Source of the DNA: an uncultured Mycoplasmatota bacterium
GTDB lineage: Bacteria > Bacillota_I > Bacilli_A > RF39 > UBA660
Direction of reading: 5' to 3'
DNA length: 50,902 nt
Assembly: GCA_947646095.1 (NCBI GenBank)
Contig: CANSFI010000011.1
Location: 1-50,902, forward strand
Positions 30,753-40,877 of this stretch are shown here, in pieces (the first letter of the stretch is position 1; each line of letters starts with the position of its first letter). The position numbers were made by a program, and so were the translations under genes. The notes below the pieces were generated by a model. The model saw only the letters and a program-made list of their open reading frames with translations, ran no database searches and was not told where the DNA came from.

Positions 30753-31544
30753 ATGGAGTATAAAATAGGAGATTTAGTAACTAGAAATTCATATGATAAT
30801 GACACCGTATTTATGATAGTGGATATTGATGATGATAGTAATAATTACTACTTAAAAGGGATTAATATAAGATTATATGCCGATAGTGAAAAAGAAGATT
30901 TAAAACTATATAATCGTGATAATGATATAGAAAATGAAAAACACTTTTTAGAAAGAATAAAAAATAATGTTGAATTAGATCGTAACGATTATTTTTATTT
31001 ACCAGGAAAAATTCTTCATATAGATGGAGATACTGATTATTTAAATAGATGTTTAAATTACTATAAAGACTCTAATTTACTTGCTGTTGGAATGATAGAA
31101 AAAGAAGAAAATATTCCTTATAAAATTACTGAATGGTTAGAGGAATACAATCCAAGTATTGTTGTAATTACTGGTCATGATGCCTACTATAAAAAAAAGG
31201 GGGATACTGATGATATAAAAGCTTATAAAAATAGTGAAAATTTTGTTAGTGCTGTTAAAGAGGCAAGAAAATTTGAAAAAAGTCATGATAAATTAATTAT
31301 TATAGCAGGTGCTTGTCAATCAGATTATGAAGAATTAATTAAAGCTGGCGCTAATTTTGCATCTAGTCCTAAAAGAATTAATATTCATGCTTTAGATCCT
31401 GCTATTATAGCATCCTATATGGCTTTATCTGATAGTAGTGAAGATATAGATTTAAAAAAAATACTTGAAAATACTAAATATGGAGCATCTGGTTTAGGAG
31501 GTATAAAAACTAAGGGAACTATGTATATAGGTTATCCTAGATAG
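30753..31544 (+). CDS. yabG: Sporulation-specific protease YabG
   Basis: MEYKIGDLVTRNSY, PGKILHIDGD, VVITGHDAYYKKKGD; GGGTGATA SD before ATG 30753. Confidence 0.92.
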   Translation: MEYKIGDLVTRNSYDNDTVFMIVDIDDDSNNYYLKGINIRLYADSEKEDLKLYNRDNDIENEKHFLERIKNNVELDRNDYFYLPGKILHIDGDTDYLNRCLNYYKDSNLLAVGMIEKEENIPYKITEWLEEYNPSIVVITGHDAYYKKKGDTDDIKAYKNSENFVSAVKEARKFEKSHDKLIIIAGACQSDYEELIKAGANFASSPKRINIHALDPAIIASYMALSDSSEDIDLKKILENTKYGASGLGGIKTKGTMYIGYPR

Positions 31545-31552
31545 GGGGATTT

Positions 31553-31771
31553 ATGACAATCGATAGTGTTCGTAAAGATTTAGAAAATCATATAGGTAAA
31601 AAAGTGGTGTTAAAATATAATTTAGGAAGAAATAAAGTGGAAAAATATCATGCTGTTATAAAGGAATTATATAATTATGTATTTTTAGTTGAATTAAATA
31701 ATAATTTTAATGAAGTGAAATCTTTTTCTTATTCTGATATAATTACTAAAACTATAAAAATAGATTATTAA
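31553..31771 (+). CDS. veg: Veg protein
   Basis: IDSVRKDLENHIGKKVVLKYNLGRNKVEKYHAVI; follows yabG. Confidence 0.9.
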   Translation: MTIDSVRKDLENHIGKKVVLKYNLGRNKVEKYHAVIKELYNYVFLVELNNNFNEVKSFSYSDIITKTIKIDY

Positions 31772-31857
31772 TTGACATAAATTTACATTTGTCTATTGCT
31801 TTTTAAATTTTATTAGTATATACTGAACTTGTAATATACTGAAGGGAGAGAAAACTT

Positions 31858-32115
31858 ATGAAAATTACAACAGTAAATGTACGCAAAGTAGAGAAAGAAG
31901 AATCTCGAATGAAAGGAATTGCATCAGTTTTAGTAGATGATTGTTTTGCCATTCATGATATTCGTATTATTGAAGGAGATAATGGTTTATTTATAGCTAT
32001 GCCAAGCCGTAAAACTGCAACAGGAGGATATAGGGATATTGCTCATCCAATTAATCCAGAAACTAGAAAAATGTTTGAAGATGCTATATTAGAAGCTTAT
32101 AAAAATGCAGAATAA
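31858..32115 (+). CDS. spoVG: Septation regulator SpoVG
   Basis: VLVDDCFAIHDIRIIEGDNGLFIAMPSRKTATGGYRDIAHPI. Confidence 0.97.
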   Translation: MKITTVNVRKVEKEESRMKGIASVLVDDCFAIHDIRIIEGDNGLFIAMPSRKTATGGYRDIAHPINPETRKMFEDAILEAYKNAE

Positions 32116-32137
32116 AACCAATTAGTTGGTTTTTTTT
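32113..32137 (+). terminator. spoVG terminator
   Basis: AAAACCAATTAGTTGGTTTTTTTT. Confidence 0.8.
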
Positions 32138-32183
32138 CATATTCAAAAATCAAAAACATATAATGTATTAGTGGAGGATGATT

Positions 32184-32474
32184 ATGGACAAGACTGATAC
32201 ATTAGCTTCTTTAAATCATAATATAACAATTAATGAAAGAAAAAATATTGTTATATCTGGTGTAAAGAAAATAGATAGCTTTGATAATGAAGAGTTTTTA
32301 ATGGAAACTACTATGGGATATATGGTAATTAAAGGAGCTGAATTAGAAATAGTGAAATTAGATACTTATCAAGGGAATGTTTCTATTAAAGGTAAAATAA
32401 ATAGTTTAACTTATATGGAAACAGCTTCAAAAAAAGAAAAAGAAGATGGAATATTTACTAAACTATTTAAATAA
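32184..32474 (+). CDS. yabP: Sporulation protein YabP
   Basis: HNITINERKNIVISGVKKIDSFDNEEFLMETTMGYMVIKG; GGAGGATGATT SD. Confidence 0.93.
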   Translation: MDKTDTLASLNHNITINERKNIVISGVKKIDSFDNEEFLMETTMGYMVIKGAELEIVKLDTYQGNVSIKGKINSLTYMETASKKEKEDGIFTKLFK

Positions 32475-32755
32475 TGAATTTAGAAATACAAATAAAATTA
32501 CTTCTTTTTTCTATTATTTTTGGAGCTTATCTATCTTTTATGATAGATATTAATCATAAGTATTTATATTACCCTAAAACGGTTTTCAAAATAATATTTA
32601 CCTTTATTTTTGTTTTTACTAATACTTTATTATATTTTTTAATTTTAAAAAAAATTAATGAAGGAATAATACATATATACTCAATTTTTTGTATAATTTT
32701 AGGTTTTTTTATAGAACATATTATAAGAAAAAAAGTTGTAAAGACTAAAAAATGA
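32474..32755 (+). CDS. yabQ: Spore cortex biosynthesis protein YabQ
   Basis: Multi-TM protein between yabP and divIC. Confidence 0.8.
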   Translation: MNLEIQIKLLLFSIIFGAYLSFMIDINHKYLYYPKTVFKIIFTFIFVFTNTLLYFLILKKINEGIIHIYSIFCIILGFFIEHIIRKKVVKTKK

Positions 32756-32780
32756 TGCTATAATTTTTATAGGTGATATT

Positions 32781-33197
32781 ATGGCTAAGAAAAAAATTGG
32801 TAAAAAATCAAAACGTCGTTTAGCTATATTTGCACCTTTATCACTCTTAATAATAATATCTTTTGTTTTTACTTTTATAAGTTATACCCTTAATATTACT
32901 AGACTTGCTAAAGAAGAAAAGGAATTAAAAGAAAAGTTAGCTACCTTAGAAGTGGAAGAAAAAGATTTAAATATTGAAATTAATAAATTAAAAGATCCTG
33001 AGTATATTGCTAAATATGCTCGCGAAAAATACTATTATTCTAAAGATGGAGAATATGTTATTAAATATTCTGAAAAAGATGAAGAAAAAAAGGATAATAA
33101 TGAAAAAAAAGATTATACTAATTATATAATAGGCTTTGGTATTTTTGCTTTATTAACAATTTTTATATTTATTTTGAGAAGAAAAAAAGATAAGTAA
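32781..33197 (+). CDS. divIC: Septum formation initiator DivIC/FtsB family, with extra C-terminal TM
   Basis: Single TM + coiled coil + KLKDPEYIAKYAREKYYYSKDGEYVI; additional C-terminal TM YIIGFGIFALLTIFIFIL-RRKKDK. Confidence 0.88.
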   Translation: MAKKKIGKKSKRRLAIFAPLSLLIIISFVFTFISYTLNITRLAKEEKELKEKLATLEVEEKDLNIEINKLKDPEYIAKYAREKYYYSKDGEYVIKYSEKDEEKKDNNEKKDYTNYIIGFGIFALLTIFIFILRRKKDK

Positions 33198-33206
33198 GGA
33201 TATTAG

Positions 33207-34435
33207 TACCTGTCAAGTACTCACTAAATAAAAATATTAATTAATTTGAATATTTAAGATGATATTGAACAGGTGATAAATATCCAAAATTCTTTTGAAT
33301 ACGTTCGTTGTTATACCAATGGACGTATTTTTTAATTTCTTCAGTAGCTTGTTTTCTAGTTAACTTATTAAATTGGCAAAGCCATTCATGTTTGAGTTGG
33401 AAAAACCAATTTTCTATAGGACAATTCTCCCAACAATGTCCACTGTGTAACATACTTCTTTTAAATCCTAATTTTTCTGCAAGTTCTACGTATTCATAAG
33501 CAAAATACACAGCACCTTGATCTGTATTCACTATTGCTCCTTTTTGTGGTTTTAAATCTTTATAACTTTCTTTTATTAAATTTATATCATTGTTATTAGA
33601 AGTAGAATGTGATACAATTTCTTTATTGAAGTAATCTTTAATAGTTGATAAATAAAATGTTTCATCACTACATTTTATATAGCTAACATCAGAAGAAAAC
33701 TTTTGACTTGGTTTTTCTGAATTAAAGTTACATTCAATTAGATATTGAGCCTTATTTTCAAGGCTCTTTTCTTTTGCTCTTGAAACCGATAACCCCTTCT
33801 TAGTACGTTTTACTGTTTCTAAATGTAAAATATGTTTATATCTTCTAATTAATTTGTGATTTAAAACTAATTTTAACTTATTTTCTATATGTTTCTTTAA
33901 CCTTATTGTTCCATAAATACCTTTAACATTTTATGCTCTTCTGATATAACGTCAGCAATTTCTTGTTTAAAATTATTAGCAATTGGTTTTCCAATCTTAC
34001 ACCACTTATAATAACTTCTTCTATTCACATTTAAAACATTACATATCCTTAATACAGGATATACAAATCTCAATCTATCAATTATTTGATATCTTTCTAT
34101 TTGTGTTGCTGAGAGTGGATTTCCATCAGAAGAGCATAGGATTTTTTAATATATCAATATCCTCCAATTCTGTCTGATATTTCTTTTTCCCTCGATTACC
34201 AGTTCCTAATCTTCCCTCATTATATTCCTAATTCCATCTACTTACTGTTCCCATACCAGAAATTCCATATTTATTATTCAGATATGAAATAGTAGCTCCA
34301 TTTTTAAATTCTTTTACAATCTTAACTTTTTGTTCTAAAGTCCTTTTTTTATGTTTTTCTATGAAAAAATACCTCCTTGATTCTTTCTAAATAAAATTTT
34401 ATCATTCTTTTTATTTAGTGTGAACCTTAAAGGTA
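33207..34435 (-). mobile_element. Degenerate IS3-family insertion sequence
   Basis: 28-nt imperfect terminal inverted repeats sharing TACCT...CACTAAATAAAAA (33207-33234 and 34408-34435) around OrfA-like and OrfB-like remnants. Confidence 0.85.
33241..34370 (-). pseudogene. IS3-family transposase OrfA/OrfB remnants
   Basis: OrfB frame reads GIYGTIRLKKH...DVSYIKCSDET...VNTDQGAV...HCWENCPIENWFFQLKHE from ~33925 down to 33241; OrfA remnant EKHKKRTLEQKVKIVKEFKNGATISYLNNKYGISGMGTVSRWN*EYNEG has an internal stop. Confidence 0.85.
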
Positions 34436-34456
34436 TTATAATCTAAGTTTATCTTT

Positions 34457-35341
34457 TTATTTGTAGTTATGCATACATATACTATCTATATTAGGTTTTA
34501 TTTGATTATGAAAGTCTAACATTAATATTTTATTTTTATCACATATTTTTTTAGTTTCTCTTATTGTTTCACTCATTTCATGTTTACTTATAAAATTACT
34601 ACGATCTTGAGTAATTATTGAACATAATAAATCTATTACTTCTTTTTTACTCATATGTTCATATCTCATAAGACTCCAAGGTTTAATATGACATTCTCCA
34701 TATGTACCATTTATATATATATCATATAAATTTGCTACTAAAAAATTATCTACTTTATATACAAATAATTGTACTGAATCATATATATAATAATTTCCAT
34801 TATACTTTATTAATAGTGATGCATGATCTCCCATACCATCCATTATTTTAGATCCAAAATATATTTTACCATCTGTAACATAAAAAGATGTTTGGATATC
34901 ATAAACTTCAAATTTAAAATATTTTAGAACTTTATTAAATATCTCTACCATATGTCTACAACAACCATAACCATTAATAACATCTAATCCAAAATAACCA
35001 TCTTTATCTAATATTATATTTTCATCTGCTGTTAATTCAAATTGATTGTTTCTAGAAATATAACCATTTAATATTAATTCTAATAAAATAACATAATAAC
35101 TTGTTGGATTATTTTTTAATCCTAATTCTTTTATAAATTTAGATATTTCTTCTATTATTTTATTATATTCCTTTATTAAATATTTATTATTTATTTCAAA
35201 TTCTTTTTGATTTTTATCGGTAAAAATAAGTACTTCTTTAAACATTTGTGATTCTAAACTTTTTTTATCAAAAAAAAGATAATTATCGATGTTGCCTAAA
35301 AATTTATTGTATCGTTCATATTTTTTATTAGAATCATCCAT
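34457..35341 (-). CDS. Hypothetical protein, transglutaminase/papain-like fold suspected
   Basis: GYGCCRHMVEIFNKVL ... GDHASLLIKYNGNYYIYDS gives ordered Cys/His/Asp. Confidence 0.5.
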   Translation of the reverse strand: MDDSNKKYERYNKFLGNIDNYLFFDKKSLESQMFKEVLIFTDKNQKEFEINNKYLIKEYNKIIEEISKFIKELGLKNNPTSYYVILLELILNGYISRNNQFELTADENIILDKDGYFGLDVINGYGCCRHMVEIFNKVLKYFKFEVYDIQTSFYVTDGKIYFGSKIMDGMGDHASLLIKYNGNYYIYDSVQLFVYKVDNFLVANLYDIYINGTYGECHIKPWSLMRYEHMSKKEVIDLLCSIITQDRSNFISKHEMSETIRETKKICDKNKILMLDFHNQIKPNIDSICMHNYK

Positions 35342-35432
35342 ACTTTAACCCCCAATTAGTTTTATATTATATATCTTTTTTATTAAATGTCAAATTACAA
35401 AAATTAAAATATTTACTTGCATAATAACTTTA

Positions 35433-36344
35433 CTATAAAATTATATATGGATTATCTTTACTTCCATCACCACTTATAATTTTCATTTCTTTTAAAACTA
35501 ATACTGGATATATATCCTTTAATTCATTACTATTCTCTAAATAAATATTACCATCATTATATACATAATAACTATTATCTTTATTATAATTAGATAACCA
35601 CATATTATGTGTTATAAAACTTTTAGAACAAATTAAATTATTATTTTTTATAGTACATTTTTTATTTAAGGTATTTAAATAGTCTTCTAATGATAATATG
35701 CCTATATAATTATTTGTTTTTTTATCGTTTATTTTTTCTATTTTATTATTTATATTTATTTCACTTATATCATAAGATTGTTCTAATAAATTATTCTGAT
35801 TATAGATATTTTTATTTAAAATTTCTAGATAATTATTTTTACTTATATTTTTAATAGGTTTATCTTTTACTATTTTTATTTTATTGCTTTCAAAACTTAA
35901 TATTCTAAAATATTCATTATTAAATAATATATAGTTATTAGCATTACCTTTATAGTAATAAATATTATCTTTTTTTACTAAACCATCTTTTTCTACTATT
36001 GGAATAATAGCATTATTTATTAATTCTAAATCTTGACATTTAGATTTAGAAAGTGCCACTTCATTTAATGATGGTATTTTAACTGAACAATAATCTTTAT
36101 AAGACAGAACTACTGTAACATTTTCTTTATCTATAAAAGCTTTACCTGTTCCTCTAGTTTTTATATTTTTAACTTTTTTATCGATATTAATTTGAGTTAA
36201 TTCTGAATAACTATTTTTTAAGATTTCACTTATTTTTAATGTTTCTTCTTTTAATTTTTTTAAGTTATATTCATTTATTTCTCTTAATAGTATTGGTATA
36301 ATTACTACTAAAGCTACTATAATTATAATTATTTTATTTTTCAT
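35433..36344 (-). CDS. Single-TM hypothetical protein adjacent to pseudopilin-like gene
   Basis: N-terminal TM and YKGNANNYILFNNEYFRILSFESNKIKIV repeat-domain pattern; same strand, downstream of the pseudopilin. Confidence 0.5.
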   Translation of the reverse strand: MKNKIIIIIVALVVIIPILLREINEYNLKKLKEETLKISEILKNSYSELTQINIDKKVKNIKTRGTGKAFIDKENVTVVLSYKDYCSVKIPSLNEVALSKSKCQDLELINNAIIPIVEKDGLVKKDNIYYYKGNANNYILFNNEYFRILSFESNKIKIVKDKPIKNISKNNYLEILNKNIYNQNNLLEQSYDISEININNKIEKINDKKTNNYIGILSLEDYLNTLNKKCTIKNNNLICSKSFITHNMWLSNYNKDNSYYVYNDGNIYLENSNELKDIYPVLVLKEMKIISGDGSKDNPYIIL

Positions 36345-36385
36345 AACACCACCTATTTTATTATACTATTAAGTTAATATAAAAG

Positions 36386-36414
36386 CAAAAACTGATAAAT
36401 TAATATCAGTTTTT
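36386..36414 (-). terminator. Terminator after pseudopilin-like gene
   Basis: Minus strand AAAACTGATATTAATTTATCAGTTTTT. Confidence 0.6.
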
Positions 36415-39400
36415 ATTTTTTAGGTACTTTAATTACTGGTCTAATACCACCCTTCGAAGGTGCAGTTGTAAAATCAAGACGTCCAGTATAATACATAACT
36501 AATGCATTTTGATTGCCTTCCATTGAAGCACTAGCAGATAACCAATAATATCTTTGTGATGAATCCAAATTATCATATAAATATGTTGAACAACTATTTG
36601 AACTCTTTGTACATCCTAATGTATTTGCCTCTGCATAAGTTAACATTCTTGCTCTGACATTTGTCCTTTTAATTGGTTGATATAATATTTTTCCCTGATA
36701 TGGATCTGCTTCATCGACTAATGTATAATCATATGCTTTTATATTGGTCCAATTACTCGTTCTACTTTCTAATTCTTTTAAAGCTGTCCTTGGTCCTACA
36801 TCTGCATAATAATGATTACTATCCCAATTTGTTCCACCAGCTTCCACATAATCTGGATACACGATCCAGTAAACATCTTGATTTCCTAGATTTCTATCCA
36901 TTATTAATTTTAATTCACTTCCTGTATCATTTATTACATAGAAATTATAATTTTCACTACTATTTACCTGAACATTAACTAATGTTCCATTTGAACATGT
37001 ACCAGTATTTATACAGTTATTTTGCGATTTCAATATACCATTTGCGTATCCTGAAACTTTAACTGTTACTTCTTTTGTTATATTAGATCCATCTGTAGTA
37101 GTTGCTTTTATCTTTGTAGTTCCAGCTTTTACTCCAGTTATTACTCCATTAGATACTGTTGCTATAGTAGTGTTATCACTAGTCCATTTAAGTGTTTTAT
37201 TGTAAGCAGTAGAAGGTGATACTGTTGCTGTTATATTTATTGTATCAGTTGGATATAATTCTACACTTGTTTTATCTAGTGAAATTGATGTTACAGATTG
37301 CCTTACTGTTGCTGAATATATTTTACTTGCTGCATTATTGTTTGTAGAAGAGGCTACATTTACTGTTATAGTAGATGTTCCACTTGCTACTCCATTTACT
37401 GTTACTGTTGTTCCACTTATAGAACAGGTTGCTACTGAAGTATTACTACTTGTACAACTTAATGTTCCTGTTGAATTACTTGCTGTAAATGTTATAGATT
37501 TTCCTGTATATACTATTCCTGATGTTGCTGATAAACTTACACTTCCATTTGCTTTATTAATTACAATATTTTTACTTCCTGTTACTGTTTTATATCCTTC
37601 TTTGGTTACTTGATAATATACTGTATATGTTCCTGTATTAGTGTATGTTGGACTACTTGTTAAATTATATGTTCCTTCACTTGTTCCATATTTTATTGTT
37701 GCTCCACTACTTGTGACAATTATTCCATGGGATGCTCCATCATATGTTCCTGTATAACCGTTTGCTGTTACACTTAAGATACCTTGTTCAGTAGTTGCTA
37801 CATAAGATGCTTGAGCTTCTTTATAATTTGTTGTAGCTGTTGATTTAATTGTTAGTGTTGCTGAGCCTTCTTTTGTTTTTGGTGTTACTGTTACTGTTGT
37901 TCCACTTATAGAACAAGTTGCTACACTTTCATCACTACTTGTACAACTTAATGTTCCTCCACTTTTATTTTCTGTTATTTTAAATGTTCCACTAGTTGGA
38001 TATGTATAACTTCCACTTGTTTCTGATAAAGTTACTTTTCCATCTGCTTTAGAAATTGTTACTGTTTTATTTCCCTTTATTGTTTTATATCCTTCTTTTG
38101 TTATTTGATAATATACTGTATATGTTCCAGCATTAGTGTATGTTGGACTACTATCTAAATTATATGTTCCTTCTACTGTTCCATATTTGATAGTCGCTCC
38201 ACTACTTAATACACTTATTCCATGTGATGAACCATCATATACTCCTGTATATCCATTCGCTGTTACACTTAATAGGCCTTGAGTAGTCATTGCTACATAT
38301 GATACTTGAGCTTCTTTATAATTGTTATTTCCTTGTGAGGTTATGGTTAATATAGCTGAGCCTTCTTTAGTTCCTGGGGTTACTGTTACTGTATTATTAT
38401 TTATTGAACAGGTTGCTACACTATTATCACTACTTGTACAATTTAATGTTCCATTACTTTTATTTTCTGTTATAGTAAATGTTCCACTTGTTGGATATGT
38501 ATAGTTCCCACTTGTCTCTGATAATATTATATTTCCTTCCGCCTTAGTAATTATAACATCCTTACTTGATGTAACTGTTTTATATCCTTCTTTACTTACT
38601 TGATAATATACTGTATATGTTCCTACATCTGCATATGTTGGACTTTCATTTAAATCATATGTTCCTGTTTTAGTTCCATATTTAATTGTTGTTCCTTCAC
38701 TTACTACTGTTATTCCATGAGGTTGTCCATCATATACTCCTTCATATCCATTCGCTGTTACACTAAATAAACTTTCTGCTGTAATTACTACATGTGAAGC
38801 TGTTGCTTCTGTATAACTACTTGTTTCAGAAGATTTTATTATAAGTGTTGTTGTTCCTTCTTTATTTTTTGGTGTTACTGTTACTATATTCCCACTTATT
38901 GAACATTCTGCTATAGTCTCATCACTTGATTTACAACTTAAGCTTCCTCCACTTATATTTTCTACTACTTCAAATGTTCCATTATTTGGATATTTATAAT
39001 TCCCACTATTACTTGATAGTTTGATGCTTCCTTGTTTTTTTATATTATCTTTATTACAACCACTAGTCTCTGCTTTTGCTTTACTATTTTGATAATTTAC
39101 TGTGTAATTATTTACACAGAATGTTCCACTTTCTACATTTCCATTTTTTAATGTATATAATCCTCCTGTTGGCGATGATCCCTTCATTTCTACTTTTATA
39201 TCATCTAAGGTATAATCATTTCCATCTTTATATACTTTATTTTCTAAATTTGATAAGGCTATTTCATTTTCTACTGCTTTTATATAATTATAGGTCGAAT
39301 CTTCTGCAGCTCCTTTTCTCACCTTTTCTATTATATTCATAATGACTGGTACTGTAATCAAAGCTATGATGGCAAGTATTATTATAACTGCTAAAAGTTC

Positions 39401-39427
39401 TATTAATGTAAATCCTTTTTTCTTCAT
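36413..39427 (-). CDS. Large surface protein: type IV pilin-like N-terminus, tandem Ig-like (MBG-type) repeats, Big_2 domain
   Basis: KKKGFTLIELLAVIIILAIIALITVPVIM prepilin signature; three 165-aa repeats; SVTSISLDKTSVELYPTDTINITATVSPSTAYNKTLKWTSDNTTIATV Big_2-like. Confidence 0.85.
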   Translation of the reverse strand: MKKKGFTLIELLAVIIILAIIALITVPVIMNIIEKVRKGAAEDSTYNYIKAVENEIALSNLENKVYKDGNDYTLDDIKVEMKGSSPTGGLYTLKNGNVESGTFCVNNYTVNYQNSKAKAETSGCNKDNIKKQGSIKLSSNSGNYKYPNNGTFEVVENISGGSLSCKSSDETIAECSISGNIVTVTPKNKEGTTTLIIKSSETSSYTEATASHVVITAESLFSVTANGYEGVYDGQPHGITVVSEGTTIKYGTKTGTYDLNESPTYADVGTYTVYYQVSKEGYKTVTSSKDVIITKAEGNIILSETSGNYTYPTSGTFTITENKSNGTLNCTSSDNSVATCSINNNTVTVTPGTKEGSAILTITSQGNNNYKEAQVSYVAMTTQGLLSVTANGYTGVYDGSSHGISVLSSGATIKYGTVEGTYNLDSSPTYTNAGTYTVYYQITKEGYKTIKGNKTVTISKADGKVTLSETSGSYTYPTSGTFKITENKSGGTLSCTSSDESVATCSISGTTVTVTPKTKEGSATLTIKSTATTNYKEAQASYVATTEQGILSVTANGYTGTYDGASHGIIVTSSGATIKYGTSEGTYNLTSSPTYTNTGTYTVYYQVTKEGYKTVTGSKNIVINKANGSVSLSATSGIVYTGKSITFTASNSTGTLSCTSSNTSVATCSISGTTVTVNGVASGTSTITVNVASSTNNNAASKIYSATVRQSVTSISLDKTSVELYPTDTINITATVSPSTAYNKTLKWTSDNTTIATVSNGVITGVKAGTTKIKATTTDGSNITKEVTVKVSGYANGILKSQNNCINTGTCSNGTLVNVQVNSSENYNFYVINDTGSELKLIMDRNLGNQDVYWIVYPDYVEAGGTNWDSNHYYADVGPRTALKELESRTSNWTNIKAYDYTLVDEADPYQGKILYQPIKRTNVRARMLTYAEANTLGCTKSSNSCSTYLYDNLDSSQRYYWLSASASMEGNQNALVMYYTGRLDFTTAPSKGGIRPVIKVPKK
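37547..39031 (-). repeat. Three tandem 495-bp (165-aa) coding repeats
   Basis: Units begin QGSIKL (aa 133), EGNIIL (298), DGKVTL (463); a fourth partial unit begins NGSVSL (628). Confidence 0.9.
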
Positions 39428-39469
39428 TATTTCACTCCCTTCTAAATAAAATACTGAATTATCAGTACT

Positions 39470-39841
39470 TTATTTTACAATACTATATTCGATCATAGCT
39501 GCTTTAGATAAATCTATATCTGTTTTTGTTTCTATTGTTAATGTAGAACCTACTTCTACTTTTTCTTTTACTTCATCTATTATTTCTTTGATTAGTTTTC
39601 CATTTTCATCCATTATTTTCATTGAAAATTTTGATCCATTGTATACTGAGTTTGTATTATTTATGATTGTTGTTTTTATTACTTTATCTTTTACTCCTAC
39701 ATTTACAAATTCTAATCCTTCAAAGTCCTGATTTTCTACTACATCTGGTTCGTTTATTTGAACTGGTTCTTTTTCTTTTTTACTGCATCCACATCCTGTT
39801 ACTAATCCTACTACTAATATTATTATTATTATTTTTTTCAT
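39470..39841 (-). CDS. Small lipoprotein
   Basis: Lipobox VVGLVTGCGC, Ig-like/FxLYD-type C-terminal region. Confidence 0.65.
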   Translation of the reverse strand: MKKIIIIILVVGLVTGCGCSKKEKEPVQINEPDVVENQDFEGLEFVNVGVKDKVIKTTIINNTNSVYNGSKFSMKIMDENGKLIKEIIDEVKEKVEVGSTLTIETKTDIDLSKAAMIEYSIVK

Positions 39842-39939
39842 TTAAATACCTTCCTTCTACTATATTAATTTTATCACATAAATTTATCCTTAACAATAAT
39901 TATACATAATTTTTAGTTAATAATTATTTTATAATATAA

Positions 39940-39975
39940 AAAGTAAATAAACATAAAATATTTATTTACTTTATA
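39940..39975 (-). terminator. ftsX terminator
   Basis: Minus strand AAAGTAAATAAATATTTTATGTTTATTTACTTTTT. Confidence 0.7.
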
Positions 39976-39977
39976 AA

Positions 39978-40877
39978 CTATATTTTTAAGTATTTTTTTA
40001 CTGCTCTCCAAGAACCAAACATACCTACTAATATACCTATTACTAATAATACTAGTGATACATAAAATATAAAAGGTTCTGGTTTTAATAATTTTATAAA
40101 TGGGGAAAATAATTGTCCATCAAAGTTATTATAGAGTGCTGAATAACCATAAGTAGTAATTATAATTGGGATAATTGCTCCAAGTATTCCTAAAATAAGC
40201 CCCTCAACCATAAATGGTATTTTAATATTAATATTAGATGCCCCTACTAAACGCATTATTTCTATTTCTCTTTTACGTGAAAAAATTGTTATTTTAATTG
40301 TGTTAGCTATTAAGAAAGCAGTTACTACTATTAATGCTATTACTATACCTATACTTACTTTTTTAACAATTTCAAATACAGAAACTAATTGTTCTACCAT
40401 TCCTTCTCCATATTTAACTGTACCAACATGATCTAATTTTTTTATTTTTTTAGCAACATCTCCTATTTGTTCAATGTTTTTAACTTTTACTTGAAAAGTT
40501 GATTGTAATGGAGAGGCTTCATCATCCCAAGATGACATTATATTGTTAAATACATCTGATGATTCCATCATTTCTTTAGCTATTTCCCCTTTAGATTGAT
40601 ATGTATATGTATCAACACCTTCTATTTTTTTTATTAAGTCTTCAACATCATCTTTTTCTTCAGGAGTTATATTAGTATCTAAAAATACTACTATAGTTAC
40701 ATCTTTTTCTACATTTTCTGCAAAATTATTAACATTATAGGAAAGAATAATTGATATTGATACTACAATTAGGGTTATTGTTATACATGAAATAGAAGCT
40801 AAAGAAAGAGAGAAATTTCTAAAAACACTTTTAAATGAATCTCTTATATTTCTACTAATTATTCTTAATGCCTTCAT
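39978..40877 (-). CDS. ftsX: Cell division ABC transporter permease FtsX
   Basis: Four-TM FtsX pattern, FSRKREIEIMRLVGASNINIKIPFMVEGLILGILGA; overlaps ftsE. Confidence 0.93.
   Translation of the reverse strand: MKALRIISRNIRDSFKSVFRNFSLSLASISCITITLIVVSISIILSYNVNNFAENVEKDVTIVVFLDTNITPEEKDDVEDLIKKIEGVDTYTYQSKGEIAKEMMESSDVFNNIMSSWDDEASPLQSTFQVKVKNIEQIGDVAKKIKKLDHVGTVKYGEGMVEQLVSVFEIVKKVSIGIVIALIVVTAFLIANTIKITIFSRKREIEIMRLVGASNINIKIPFMVEGLILGILGAIIPIIITTYGYSALYNNFDGQLFSPFIKLLKPEPFIFYVSLVLLVIGILVGMFGSWRAVKKYLKI

Noticed and set aside
36673-39342. Plus-strand ORFs at 36673, 37338, 38322, 39076
   Set aside because: Antisense to the repeat-rich pseudopilin gene; low-complexity products and no SD-supported gene structure.
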